Origin: Deltaproteobacteria bacterium
GTDB taxonomy: Bacteria > Myxococcota_A > UBA796 > JAFGLY01
Assembly (NCBI GenBank): GCA_016927815.1
Contig: JAFGLY010000164.1
Span: forward strand, 1 to 53,219
DNA length: 53,219 nt
Direction: 5' to 3'
The notes under the pieces are model-generated. The model was not told the DNA's origin and did not search any database. It saw only the letters and a list, made by a program, of their open reading frames with translations. Position numbers and translations under genes: made by a program. Below are positions 8,239 through 16,062 of the stretch, piece by piece (the first letter of the stretch is position 1; each line of letters opens with the position of its first letter).

Positions 8239-9701
8239 CCCGGACCATCAGCATCGACCCGATCACACGCCTCGAAGGGCACGGCAAGATCGAGATCTTC
8301 CTCGACGACGAGGGAGCGGTCCAGGACTGCTACTTCCAGATCCCGGAACTGCGTGGCTTCGAGCGGTTCGTGGTCGGACGCCCCCTCGAGGAACTCCCGC
8401 GGATCGTCACCCGGATCTGCGGCGTGTGCCCGGCGAGCCACCACATGGCCAGCGCCAAGGCCGTGGACAGCTGCTTCGGCGACGAGTGCCCCCCCGTGGC
8501 CCACAAGCTGCGGGACATGTACTACCACGCCCACTACATCCACAGTCACATCGCCCACTTCTACGCGCTCGCCGCCCCCGACTTCGTGTGCGGGCCGGAT
8601 GCCGACCCCGCCATCCGCAACATCCTCGGCGTGGTCGCGAAGGTGGGTCTCGAGATCGGCGGGCGGGTAATCCAGGCGAGGTCGCTCGCCCAGCGGATCC
8701 AGTCCGTCATCGGCGAGCGCACCACGCACCTCGTGTGGTGCCTGCCGGGAGGCGTGGCCAAGGGCCTCACGAAGGAGAACCTCGAGGAGATCAAGCCCAT
8801 GGTGAAGGAGTTGCGCTCCTTCGCGGACTTCTCCCTCGACCTCTTCCGGCAGGTGGTGCTCGGCAACGCACAGTACGTGGACCTCATTCTGAACGGCCCC
8901 TACACACTCGACGTGCACAACATGGGCCTCGTGGACGCGGACCTCGCCGTCAACTTCTACGACGGTGACGTCCGGGTGGTGGACTACCGGGGTCAGGAGA
9001 TCTGCCGCTACGAGCCCAAGGCATACGCCGAGTGCGTGGCCGAGCACGTGGAGCCCTGGTCCTACCTCAAGTTCCCCTACCTGAAGAAGCGCGGATGGAA
9101 GGGGTTCACCGAGGGCATCGATTCCAGCCTCTACTGCGCCACGCCTCTCTCGCGTCTCAACGTGGCCGAGCGCATGGCCACGCCGCGTGCCCAGGAGGCG
9201 CGTGAGGAGATGTACGCCACGGTCGGCGGGCGGCCCTGTCGCGCGCTCCTGGCGAACCACTGGGCCCGCCTCGTGGAGATCATGCAGAACGCGGAGATGC
9301 TCGAGCGGTACTGCGCCGATCCCGAGATCACGAGCGACCGGTTCCGGGTGGTGCCCAGCCGTATCACAGGCGAGGGCGTGGGGATCGTGGAGGCCATGCG
9401 TGGCACGCTGACCCACCACTACACCTGTGACGAGAACGGGATCTGCACGAGCGCCAACCTCATCGTCGGGACCACCAACAACAACGGCCCGATCCACATG
9501 GTGACCAAGAAGGTGGCCCAGGCGATGATCAAGCCCGGGAAGGACCCGGACCCCGCGATCCTGAACATGATCGAGATGGCCTTCCGCGCCTTCGACCCCT
9601 GCTTCTCGTGCGCGACACACAGCCTGCCCGGCCAGATGCCGCTGGAGGTGACGGTCCGCAAGGGCGACGTGGTCACCTGGCACACGAAGAGAGGCGCGTA
9701 G
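8235..9701 (+). CDS. mvhA: [NiFe] hydrogenase large subunit, MvhA type
   Basis: A 488-residue catalytic subunit. Both Ni ligand pairs are present: RICGVCPASHH near the N-terminus (Cys62 and Cys65) and DPCFSCATH near the C-terminus (Cys456 and Cys459). The start, ITRLEGHGKIEI, is typical of the family. About 27 residues follow the ATH, so the precursor should be trimmed by a maturation endopeptidase, which is encoded directly downstream. The motif spelling fits group 3 enzymes of the Mvh/Vhu type (3c), which donate electrons from H2 to HdrA. No other hydrogenase assembly (hyp) genes are in the window. Confidence 0.93.
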   Translation: MTRTISIDPITRLEGHGKIEIFLDDEGAVQDCYFQIPELRGFERFVVGRPLEELPRIVTRICGVCPASHHMASAKAVDSCFGDECPPVAHKLRDMYYHAHYIHSHIAHFYALAAPDFVCGPDADPAIRNILGVVAKVGLEIGGRVIQARSLAQRIQSVIGERTTHLVWCLPGGVAKGLTKENLEEIKPMVKELRSFADFSLDLFRQVVLGNAQYVDLILNGPYTLDVHNMGLVDADLAVNFYDGDVRVVDYRGQEICRYEPKAYAECVAEHVEPWSYLKFPYLKKRGWKGFTEGIDSSLYCATPLSRLNVAERMATPRAQEAREEMYATVGGRPCRALLANHWARLVEIMQNAEMLERYCADPEITSDRFRVVPSRITGEGVGIVEAMRGTLTHHYTCDENGICTSANLIVGTTNNNGPIHMVTKKVAQAMIKPGKDPDPAILNMIEMAFRAFDPCFSCATHSLPGQMPLEVTVRKGDVVTWHTKRGA

Positions 9702-9706
9702 GCGCC

Positions 9707-10255
9707 ATGGAGCGCGCGGGCCCTCCGCGCACACTCGTCCTGGGTATGGGCAACCCCATCCTCGCCGACGACGCGGTGGGCGTGCGCCTCGCCCGGGCGG
9801 CGGGAGGGGCGTTCGGGGGCCGTCCCGACCTCACCGTGGTCGAGGAGTGCTCGGTGGGCGGGCTCGAGGTGCTCGAGGTCCTCCAGGGGTACGACCGCGT
9901 GGTGGTGCTCGACGCGATCCGCACCCGGGGCGGGACCCCGGGCGACTGGTACCGGTTCACCGCCGAGGCACTCAAGGAGACGAGCAACCTGCGCAACGTC
10001 CACGACGTCAACCTGGCAACGGCGCTCGCGCTGGGGCGCACCCTCGGCATGCCCGTGCCGCCCGACTGCGAGATCCACGTCTTCGCCGTGGAGATCCTGG
10101 ACGACCTCACCTTCTCGGAGCGCATGACCGACGCCCTCGAGGCGGCGTGGCCCCGGTTCTCGGCTGAGATACTCGCTGAAGTGCAGGGCTTGGTGGAGTC
10201 CGAGATCCCCCTCCCCGTTCAGGTGCGTCGTGGCCCATGGGCTCCTGGTCGATGA
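9707..10255 (+). CDS. Hydrogenase maturation endopeptidase (HycI/HyaD family)
   Basis: A 182-residue nickel-dependent protease family member. The family hallmark LVLGMGNPILADDAVGVR is near the N-terminus, with Asp in the ADD as a likely Ni-sensing ligand. VVVLDAI and a conserved His in NVHDVNL follow. The enzyme cuts the C-terminal tail of the large subunit after nickel insertion; the adjacent mvhA is the obvious substrate. The ATG at 9707 is 5 bp after the mvhA stop. The last codons overlap a response-regulator remnant in another frame. The Pro/Arg-rich end (VQVRRGPWAPGR) may therefore be a non-native tail produced by that junction. Confidence 0.85.
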   Translation: MERAGPPRTLVLGMGNPILADDAVGVRLARAAGGAFGGRPDLTVVEECSVGGLEVLEVLQGYDRVVVLDAIRTRGGTPGDWYRFTAEALKETSNLRNVHDVNLATALALGRTLGMPVPPDCEIHVFAVEILDDLTFSERMTDALEAAWPRFSAEILAEVQGLVESEIPLPVQVRRGPWAPGR

Positions 10256-10400
10256 CGACGCGGACCTCGTGACCGCGAACGAGGGGGTCCTCGAGGCCCT
10301 CGGCCACCCCGTCAGCACCGCAGGCAGCGGCCAGGAAACCTGGGACCGGCCGGCTGCGCTCGCGCCCGACGTGCTCGTGGCCGACCTCGGGCCGCCCGTC
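10230..10400 (+). pseudogene. Response-regulator receiver domain remnant
   Basis: A GTG at 10230, overlapping the protease 3' end, opens a frame that starts exactly like a receiver domain. It shows LLVDDDADLVTANEGVLEALGH, then VSTAGSGQE, then the phosphoacceptor region DVLVADLGPPVP. The similarity stops at about 10400, before the second half of the domain, where the convergent sulfur-operon gene begins. The open frame continues to 10685 only as an antisense shadow of that gene. I read this as the leftover first half of a regulator gene that once followed the protease. Confidence 0.5.
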
Positions 10401-10408
10401 CCGGCCCG

Positions 10409-11692
10409 TCAGCAGCCTTCGCGCTTCTTCTTCTTCTTCACCGGCGCGGCCGTCGGGATCGGGGCTGCGGGCGGGGCCACCCCCGCGGGCGGGGACATCG
10501 CCGCGGGCAGAGGCACCGCCACGGGCGCTCCGGCCGCCGCCTCCACCCGGGGGCTCCCCCCGAACCTGAGAGCGAGGGCCCGCCGCCGCTCCACCTCGGC
10601 GGCCTGGTCCGGCGGGGGCTCGGCGGGGAGTTCGGGGAAGAGGATGCGGTCGTTCCACTCGTCCATGCCGCCCAGCAGGCTGTAGGTGTTCCGCATGCCG
10701 CGGGCCCGGAGCAGCATCCAGGCCTGGGCCGCGTGGGTCTGGCCCTGGGAGAAGAGCACCACCCGCTCGCCGGGCTCGATCTCGGCCGCGGGCAGGTCCG
10801 CGAGCGGGACGTTCTCGGCGCCGGGGATGGTGCCGGCGGCGTAGGCCGCGGGATGGCGGAGGTCGATGAGGCGGACCTCCATCCGGCCCTCCACGATCCA
10901 CGTGGCGAGGTCGTCCACCGTGACGTGATCGGCCTCCTTTTGGATCAGGAGGGCGAGTTCCCGCTCGTCGATCACGACCCGCGGGCCCCGATAGGGATCG
11001 CCGCCGGCCATGCCGAGGAGCGCAAGCCCCGCCAGCGAGGCCAGCAGCACGCGGGGTGCGTTGCGGGCCCGCCATCCGGCACCGAGGAGGGGCTGGGCGG
11101 CACGATCCACACCGCCGAACCGGACCTCGGCCCACTCGGCCGCGACGAAGGCGCCGGCGGCCATGAGCACCACCGCCAGGACCACGAGCCCGTAGGGCAC
11201 GCCGAGCAGGCCGGGCAGCGTGATCTGCCCCATCTCGCCAGCCTCGGAGATGCCCGCGAAGAGGGGCCACGCCTCCCCGACCAGGAACTGGGAGGCGAGG
11301 ACGCCCATCACGAAGAGGAACGCGTCGATCCGGCCCGTGGCCACCGAGACGACCGAGGTGCCCGGGCAGAGCCCTCCGATGATGAACCCGACCCCGAGGA
11401 GCAGGCCACCCACGACGTTCGCCCACAGCACCGTGGGCTGGAGGTACATGAGCGAGAGATCCACCCAGCCGAGCTGGGCAGCGAGGAAGAGACCCACCAT
11501 CGCGGTCACGATGGCGGTGAACATGACCTTGAGGACGGCCAGGTCGCGAAAGTAGAACTGCTTCGCCAGCTTGGTGGCGCTCCCGAACCCGGCCCGCTCC
11601 AGGAACCAGCCCATCCCCAGCCCGATCGCGAACGCCACGCCCAGGGCGGCGGTGTCCCCGAAGACGTCGAACTTGTAGAAAGGCGCGTTCAT
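10409..11692 (-). CDS. YeeE/YedE sulfur transporter half fused to a rhodanese-like domain
   Basis: A 427-residue protein. The first ~230 residues hold multiple membrane helices with the YeeE/YedE (sulfur transport) signature GGLCPGTS. A linker leads to a rhodanese-like domain (VTVDDLATWIVEG, VRLIDLRHPAAYAAGTIPGAENVP). A Pro/Ala-rich tail ends in a run of lysines. In active rhodaneses the loop after VVL(Y/F) holds the catalytic cysteine; here it reads VVLFSQGQTHAAQAW, so the cysteine is absent and persulfide transfer by this loop is unlikely. The domain may bind rather than transfer sulfur. Its start overlaps the stop of the partner transporter gene (ATGA). It is the last gene of the Psr-like operon and converges on the hydrogenase operon. 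Confidence 0.8.
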   Translation of the reverse strand: MNAPFYKFDVFGDTAALGVAFAIGLGMGWFLERAGFGSATKLAKQFYFRDLAVLKVMFTAIVTAMVGLFLAAQLGWVDLSLMYLQPTVLWANVVGGLLLGVGFIIGGLCPGTSVVSVATGRIDAFLFVMGVLASQFLVGEAWPLFAGISEAGEMGQITLPGLLGVPYGLVVLAVVLMAAGAFVAAEWAEVRFGGVDRAAQPLLGAGWRARNAPRVLLASLAGLALLGMAGGDPYRGPRVVIDERELALLIQKEADHVTVDDLATWIVEGRMEVRLIDLRHPAAYAAGTIPGAENVPLADLPAAEIEPGERVVLFSQGQTHAAQAWMLLRARGMRNTYSLLGGMDEWNDRILFPELPAEPPPDQAAEVERRRALALRFGGSPRVEAAAGAPVAVPLPAAMSPPAGVAPPAAPIPTAAPVKKKKKREGC

Positions 11693-12204
11693 GTCCACTC
11701 CTTCCGGAGCAGCCACGCGAGGGCATAGGCGCCACCGAAGATGCAGATCATGGTCACCCAGGAGCCCACGTTGAGGAGCGCGCCGCCGGTGAGGGCCTGC
11801 CCGCTCGTGCAGCCGCCCGCGATCTTGGCGCCCACGCCCATGAACAGGCCGCCCAGGAAGGCGAGGACGAGCCGGACGGGCACGCCCACCCGCGGCCCCC
11901 GCTCCACGGCCGGCCTCACCCGGTTGCCGAGGAGGCCCGAGACGAGGCCGCCGACGAAGACGCCGGCCACCTCCCAGACCAGCCACTCCTCCAGGCCCCC
12001 GCCGGGCCCGAGGTAGCGACTGAAGAAGGGGTTGGCGGCGGCGTGCCCGGGCGAGATCCACTCCACGATCACCGCGGCCAGCGCGGAGAACGCGGCGGAC
12101 GCGCCCAGACCCCGTCCCATCAGGACGAACGCGGCCAGCAGCACGAGACCGAGCCCGAAGCCGGCAAGGTACGGGTTGGCGTACGGACGGGGCGAACCCT
12201 GCAT
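11689..12204 (-). CDS. YeeE/YedE-family sulfur transporter, second half
   Basis: A 171-residue polytopic membrane protein with the other conserved sulfur-transport signature, GAKIAGGCTSGQALTGGA, whose cysteine lies in the thiosulfate path of TsuA/YeeE-type transporters. Four to five hydrophobic helices are visible. The family often occurs as two small adjacent genes, each carrying half the transporter, as here. The ATG at 12204 has GGAG 8 bp upstream and lies 11 bp after the NrfD-type gene. An upstream in-frame ATG at 12216 overlaps that stop and lacks a ribosome binding site. It probably moves thiosulfate or another sulfur species for the reductase encoded upstream. Confidence 0.82.
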   Translation of the reverse strand: MQGSPRPYANPYLAGFGLGLVLLAAFVLMGRGLGASAAFSALAAVIVEWISPGHAAANPFFSRYLGPGGGLEEWLVWEVAGVFVGGLVSGLLGNRVRPAVERGPRVGVPVRLVLAFLGGLFMGVGAKIAGGCTSGQALTGGALLNVGSWVTMICIFGGAYALAWLLRKEWT

Positions 12205-12215
12205 GGGCAACTCCA

Positions 12216-13250
12216 TCAGGTCCAGGAGGAGACCTGGCCCGCCTGGACCAGGACCCAACGGAGGAGGAAGGCCCCGGCGATCACGAGGAGGGCGGGGACG
12301 ACGGTGTGCCGGATCCGACCGGCGAGCTCGAGGGACTGCAGGACCAGGGGCACGAGGATGCCCGTCCCCAGGATCAGGCACCAGAACACGGGGGCGTAGG
12401 CACCGGTCAGGAGCAGCTGCAGCGCCTGCTGCTGGACCTCCGTGGACGCGGCGAGCCCGATGACGAACAGGGCGATGAGCGCCCCCTCGACGCTCAGGAA
12501 TGCTGCGTCGGCCCGGACCATGGCCTCGCCGGCGGTGGAGGGGTCACGACCCGGGGGCTTCAGGAGCTGGAACAAGCCGTGGAGCAGGAGGTCCGCGTAG
12601 GTGGAGTCCACGAGCCCGTGGGTGCGCACCAGGGTCAGCACGTGCATCAGTGCCGCGGCCGAGGACAGGCCGGAGAACAGGAAGAGCGGGCCCAGGATCG
12701 CACTGTTCCAGAGGGGCCGGGCGACCATCGTGCCGAGGAGGATGCCGGTGTAGAGCCCGAGCGCGATCCCCCCCACGAGGTTGGACAGGGCGATGGCCTG
12801 CACGAGGCGGGGCCGTGCCCACATCCACTCGGACCCGCGCCGGATCACGGCCAGGAGGCCCGCCCCGAAGGGAACACGCTCGGGCGGATGGAGCAGGGCG
12901 GCGGCGAAGAGGGCCGGGTAGACCAGGATCAGGATCCAGGAGCCCCAGGACATCGGGGACGCGGGCTCGAAGGTCAGGTAGACGCGCCAGACGTACCAGG
13001 GGTGATCGAGGTCCAGGAAGAGCGCGCCCATGCCCAGGGTGAGCAGGACAACCCCCAGCATGGGGGCCTGGGGCCAGGCGCCCCGCTCGGACGCCGTGCG
13101 GCTCCGGAGGAGATAGAAGCCCGACAGGGCCAGGAGGCCGGCGACGAGGCCGCCGAGGAAGAGGTAGACGGGGATCTCCCAACCCCACACCTGCAGGACG
13201 GGATCCACCAGGGGGTTGGCGCGGGTGGTGCTGATCTCCACGTGCTGCAT
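12216..13250 (-). CDS. NrfD/PsrC-type quinol-interacting membrane subunit
   Basis: A 344-residue membrane protein of the NrfD/PsrC family with about eight transmembrane helices. Characteristic stretches are WGWEIPVYLFLGGLVAGLL near the start and FLDLDHPWYVWRVYLTF. It anchors a periplasmic molybdo-enzyme and exchanges electrons with the quinone pool. It starts 14 bp after the ferredoxin gene. The order catalytic subunit - ferredoxin - NrfD matches psrABC and phsABC operons. Confidence 0.88.
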   Translation of the reverse strand: MQHVEISTTRANPLVDPVLQVWGWEIPVYLFLGGLVAGLLALSGFYLLRSRTASERGAWPQAPMLGVVLLTLGMGALFLDLDHPWYVWRVYLTFEPASPMSWGSWILILVYPALFAAALLHPPERVPFGAGLLAVIRRGSEWMWARPRLVQAIALSNLVGGIALGLYTGILLGTMVARPLWNSAILGPLFLFSGLSSAAALMHVLTLVRTHGLVDSTYADLLLHGLFQLLKPPGRDPSTAGEAMVRADAAFLSVEGALIALFVIGLAASTEVQQQALQLLLTGAYAPVFWCLILGTGILVPLVLQSLELAGRIRHTVVPALLVIAGAFLLRWVLVQAGQVSSWT

Positions 13251-13264
13251 GGCCGGGTCCAGCC

Positions 13265-13804
13265 TCAGGTCAGGTAGAAGATGCACGGCTCCGTGCCGGC
13301 CTCCGGCAGCAGCGCGTGGTGCGGCCGGGAGTCGAGGAGGCGCCGGACGGGGCCGAGTGGATCGTCGAGGTCGCCAAAGGTCATGCAGTGCGTGGGGCAG
13401 ACCGCCACACAGGCCGGGTCGAGCCCCTTCTCCACCCGGTGGAGGCAGAAGGTGCACTTGTCGGCGTAGCCGTCGGGATGGATGAAGCGCGCCCCATAGG
13501 GGCACGCGGCGAGACAGGCCTTGCACCCGATGCACTTGGAGGCGGTGACCAGCACCACGCCGCCGTAGTCGTGGATGTGGCTGGCCCCGGTGGGGCAGCA
13601 GTAGACGCAGGGCGGGTCGGCACAGTGGTGGCAGCGTTCCGATCGGATCTCGAGGGTGGGACCGGGGCACCGGCCCCGGATCTCCTCCACGATCCAGTCC
13701 CTGTCGTGACCGAGGGGGACGTCGTTCTCGACCTTGCAGGCCACCACGCAGTCGCCACATCCCACGCAGCGGCGGGTGTCGATCACCATGGCGAGGCGCG
13801 GCAT
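13265..13804 (-). CDS. Four-cluster ferredoxin subunit (PsrB/DmsB type)
   Basis: A 179-residue protein with four [4Fe-4S] cysteine groups in the usual paired order: CVGCGDCVVACK, CHHCADPPCVYCCP, CIGCKACLAACPYG, and CTFCLHRVEKGLDPACVAVCP. This is the electron-wire subunit of PsrABC/DmsABC-type enzymes, placed between the molybdopterin subunit and the membrane anchor. It has no signal peptide, as expected if it is exported with the Tat-targeted catalytic subunit. The ATG is 2 bp past the stop of that subunit's gene. Confidence 0.92.
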   Translation of the reverse strand: MPRLAMVIDTRRCVGCGDCVVACKVENDVPLGHDRDWIVEEIRGRCPGPTLEIRSERCHHCADPPCVYCCPTGASHIHDYGGVVLVTASKCIGCKACLAACPYGARFIHPDGYADKCTFCLHRVEKGLDPACVAVCPTHCMTFGDLDDPLGPVRRLLDSRPHHALLPEAGTEPCIFYLT

Positions 13805-13806
13805 GG

Positions 13807-15990
13807 TCAGGCCTCCACCGGCAGGATCGTGACGAAGTTCATGCCCAGGCCCGTGCCGCCCATGAGCGGATCCGTGCGGTACCGGCTCAGGAGCAGCGCG
13901 TCGTTGATGCCCCGGCCGAGGGCGCGCCGGAGGCCTCGGGCGGTGTGCCCGAATCCGTGCACGAGGTACACGCAGTCGGGGCGGATCCGGCAGGTGGCCT
14001 TGACCGCCACCGGCCCGCTCTCCACGCCGTCCTGGTTGCGGAGGCGCACCCGATCGCCCGAGCGGAGGCCCAGCCGGTGGGCCACCTCCGAGTGGACCCA
14101 CACCGCGTTCTCCGGCATGATGTCGTGCAGCAGGGGATTGGTCTGGGTGCGGCTGAAGGAGTGGACCGGCGCGCGGCCGTACAGGAGCCGGAAGAACCCG
14201 GGCGGGACCGGATCGGGCGGGGTGTAGCGGGGCACCGGGTCGAACCCCTTCTCCTGGAGCTGGTTGGACCAGAACTCGATCTTGCCCGAGGGCGTGTCGA
14301 ATTCGGGCGCCACGCCCTCCTCGTAGGTGAGCGGGGTCCGCGGCCCCAGGATCAGTCCGCGGGAGGTGAGGGTCTCCCAGGAGAGGCCCGCGGCCTCCAC
14401 GCGCCAGCGCAGGTACTCCTCGACGTCCCGCCACGGGAACCAGGCCCCGAGACCGAGCTTGAGGCCCAGCTCCCGGGCGATCCAGGCGTTGGACTTCTGG
14501 TCGTCGGGCGGGTCGACGACCGGCTGGCGCAGGGCCACGAAGGGCTGCCGGAACAGCTCCACGTTGAGCTCGTCGTACCGCTCGAGGTAGACGGCCTCGG
14601 GCAGCACCACGTCGGCCCAGCCGGCGATCTCGCTGGGCACGACGTCGATGACCACGAGCAGGTCCAGGGCGCGGACCGCGGCGATGGTCTCGTCAACGTT
14701 GGGCAGCGCGTAGAGGGGGTTCGTGGCGTACACGAACCAACCCTTCAAGGGGTAGGGTTTCCCGGTGAGCGTGGCCTCGCGGAGGCCCGTGGTGAGCGTC
14801 TCGAGGGCGAAGGGGTAGCGCTGGTCGGGATTGTCGGCCTTGCCTCGGTGGGGCGGGTAGGGGGGGTAGGGCCACGCGGGCACGTCCATGCTGGCGGGCT
14901 GGTAGAAGCCACCCTTCCGGCCCCAGGATCCGAGCATGGCGTTGAGCAGGGCCACGGCTCGGCTGCGCTGGGCGTCGTCGCCGTACCAGGTCACGTGACG
15001 GCCAGGGTGGACCAGGGTGGCCGGTCGGTGGTGCCCCATCTCGCCGGCGGTCTCCCGGATGACGTCCGGGGCGATCCCGGTCTCGGTCCACGCCCACTCC
15101 GGGGTGTACGGAGCGAGGGAGGCGGCGAAGGCATCGAATCCGTAGCCGTGGGCGTCCACGTAGGCGCGGTCCCAGGCACCCTCCTCGATGAGGACGTGCA
15201 TCCAGGCGAGGAGGAGAGCGAGGTCGGTCCCCGGCCGGATGGGCAGGTAGTACTTCGCCTTGGAGGCGGCGACCGAGAAGCGCGGATCCGCGACGATGAG
15301 GGTGGTGCCCCGGCCCACGGCCTCGGCGAACTCCTGGACCTGGGTATTGTGCATGTTCTCGCCCAGGTGGCAGCCCAGGAGCACGAGGCAGCGGGCATGC
15401 TCGATGTCCGTGCGCTCGGGGGACCCGACCTCCTCTCCGAAGGTGAGGTGGAAGCCGACGTCGCGCGGGCCCCGGCACTGGGCGAAGGACGGCGCGGCGA
15501 TGTTGGGCGAGCCCCAGGCCCGGAAGAGGTGCTTCAAGAAGGTGCCGCCGATGCCGTGGCTGAACAACGCCATGGCCTCGGGACCGTGTGCGGCGCGGAT
15601 GGCCTGCATGCGCTCCGCGACGAACCCCAGGGCCTCGTCCCAGGACACTTCGTGCCAGGTCTCAGCGCCCCGCTCCCCCTTCCTCAGGAGCGGGCGCCGC
15701 AGGCGATCCGGATCGTAGTGGGCGCCGACGCCGCCGGTGCCGCGGGGACAGAGACGGCCGCGGGAGAGGGGGTCTTGCGGGTTGCCCTCGATCTTCCAGA
15801 GGCGACCTCCCCGCGTGGTGGCGAGCGCGTTGCACCTCCAGAAGCAGACGTCGCAGAAGGTGGGGATGACCCGTTCCTCGCCGGTCGGCTTGGGGGGTGT
15901 GCTCCCCGCGCGGGCTCGCACGCCCGGGCCCAGGAGGCAGGCGCCTGCGACTGCCCCAGAACCCAGCTTCAAGAAGGTGCGTCGGTGCAT
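13807..15990 (-). CDS. Molybdopterin oxidoreductase, PsrA/PhsA-type catalytic subunit
   Basis: A 727-residue DMSO-reductase-superfamily enzyme. It begins with a Tat signal (RRTFLK at residues 3-8, then a hydrophobic stretch to about 28), so it acts in the periplasm. A proximal [4Fe-4S] site is formed by CDVCFWRC (Cys46, 49, 53) and Cys81. The likely molybdenum ligand is Cys172 in SFAQCRGPRDVGF. A molydop-binding C-terminal domain follows. The Cys ligand, length and psrABC-like gene order point to polysulfide, thiosulfate or tetrathionate reductase; adjacent sulfur transporter genes support a sulfur substrate. GAGG precedes the ATG. The gene is divergent from mobA-moeA across a 72-bp gap that must hold both promoters. 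Confidence 0.85.
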   Translation of the reverse strand: MHRRTFLKLGSGAVAGACLLGPGVRARAGSTPPKPTGEERVIPTFCDVCFWRCNALATTRGGRLWKIEGNPQDPLSRGRLCPRGTGGVGAHYDPDRLRRPLLRKGERGAETWHEVSWDEALGFVAERMQAIRAAHGPEAMALFSHGIGGTFLKHLFRAWGSPNIAAPSFAQCRGPRDVGFHLTFGEEVGSPERTDIEHARCLVLLGCHLGENMHNTQVQEFAEAVGRGTTLIVADPRFSVAASKAKYYLPIRPGTDLALLLAWMHVLIEEGAWDRAYVDAHGYGFDAFAASLAPYTPEWAWTETGIAPDVIRETAGEMGHHRPATLVHPGRHVTWYGDDAQRSRAVALLNAMLGSWGRKGGFYQPASMDVPAWPYPPYPPHRGKADNPDQRYPFALETLTTGLREATLTGKPYPLKGWFVYATNPLYALPNVDETIAAVRALDLLVVIDVVPSEIAGWADVVLPEAVYLERYDELNVELFRQPFVALRQPVVDPPDDQKSNAWIARELGLKLGLGAWFPWRDVEEYLRWRVEAAGLSWETLTSRGLILGPRTPLTYEEGVAPEFDTPSGKIEFWSNQLQEKGFDPVPRYTPPDPVPPGFFRLLYGRAPVHSFSRTQTNPLLHDIMPENAVWVHSEVAHRLGLRSGDRVRLRNQDGVESGPVAVKATCRIRPDCVYLVHGFGHTARGLRRALGRGINDALLLSRYRTDPLMGGTGLGMNFVTILPVEA

Positions 15991-16062
15991 GGAGTGCCTC
16001 GTGCTCCGGTACGCCGCCGCCGGGTCGGGCGAAAAGCGGTGACGATACGCCAGGGGGCGGGA

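Noticed and set aside
8187-9734. Antisense frame of 515 codons opposite mvhA
   Set aside because: Shadow frame; the plus strand has intact NiFe ligand motifs.
15991-16062. Molybdenum-cofactor riboswitch before MobA-MoeA
   Set aside because: The 72-bp divergent gap is too short for the known Moco RNA motif plus a promoter, and no matching structure is seen.
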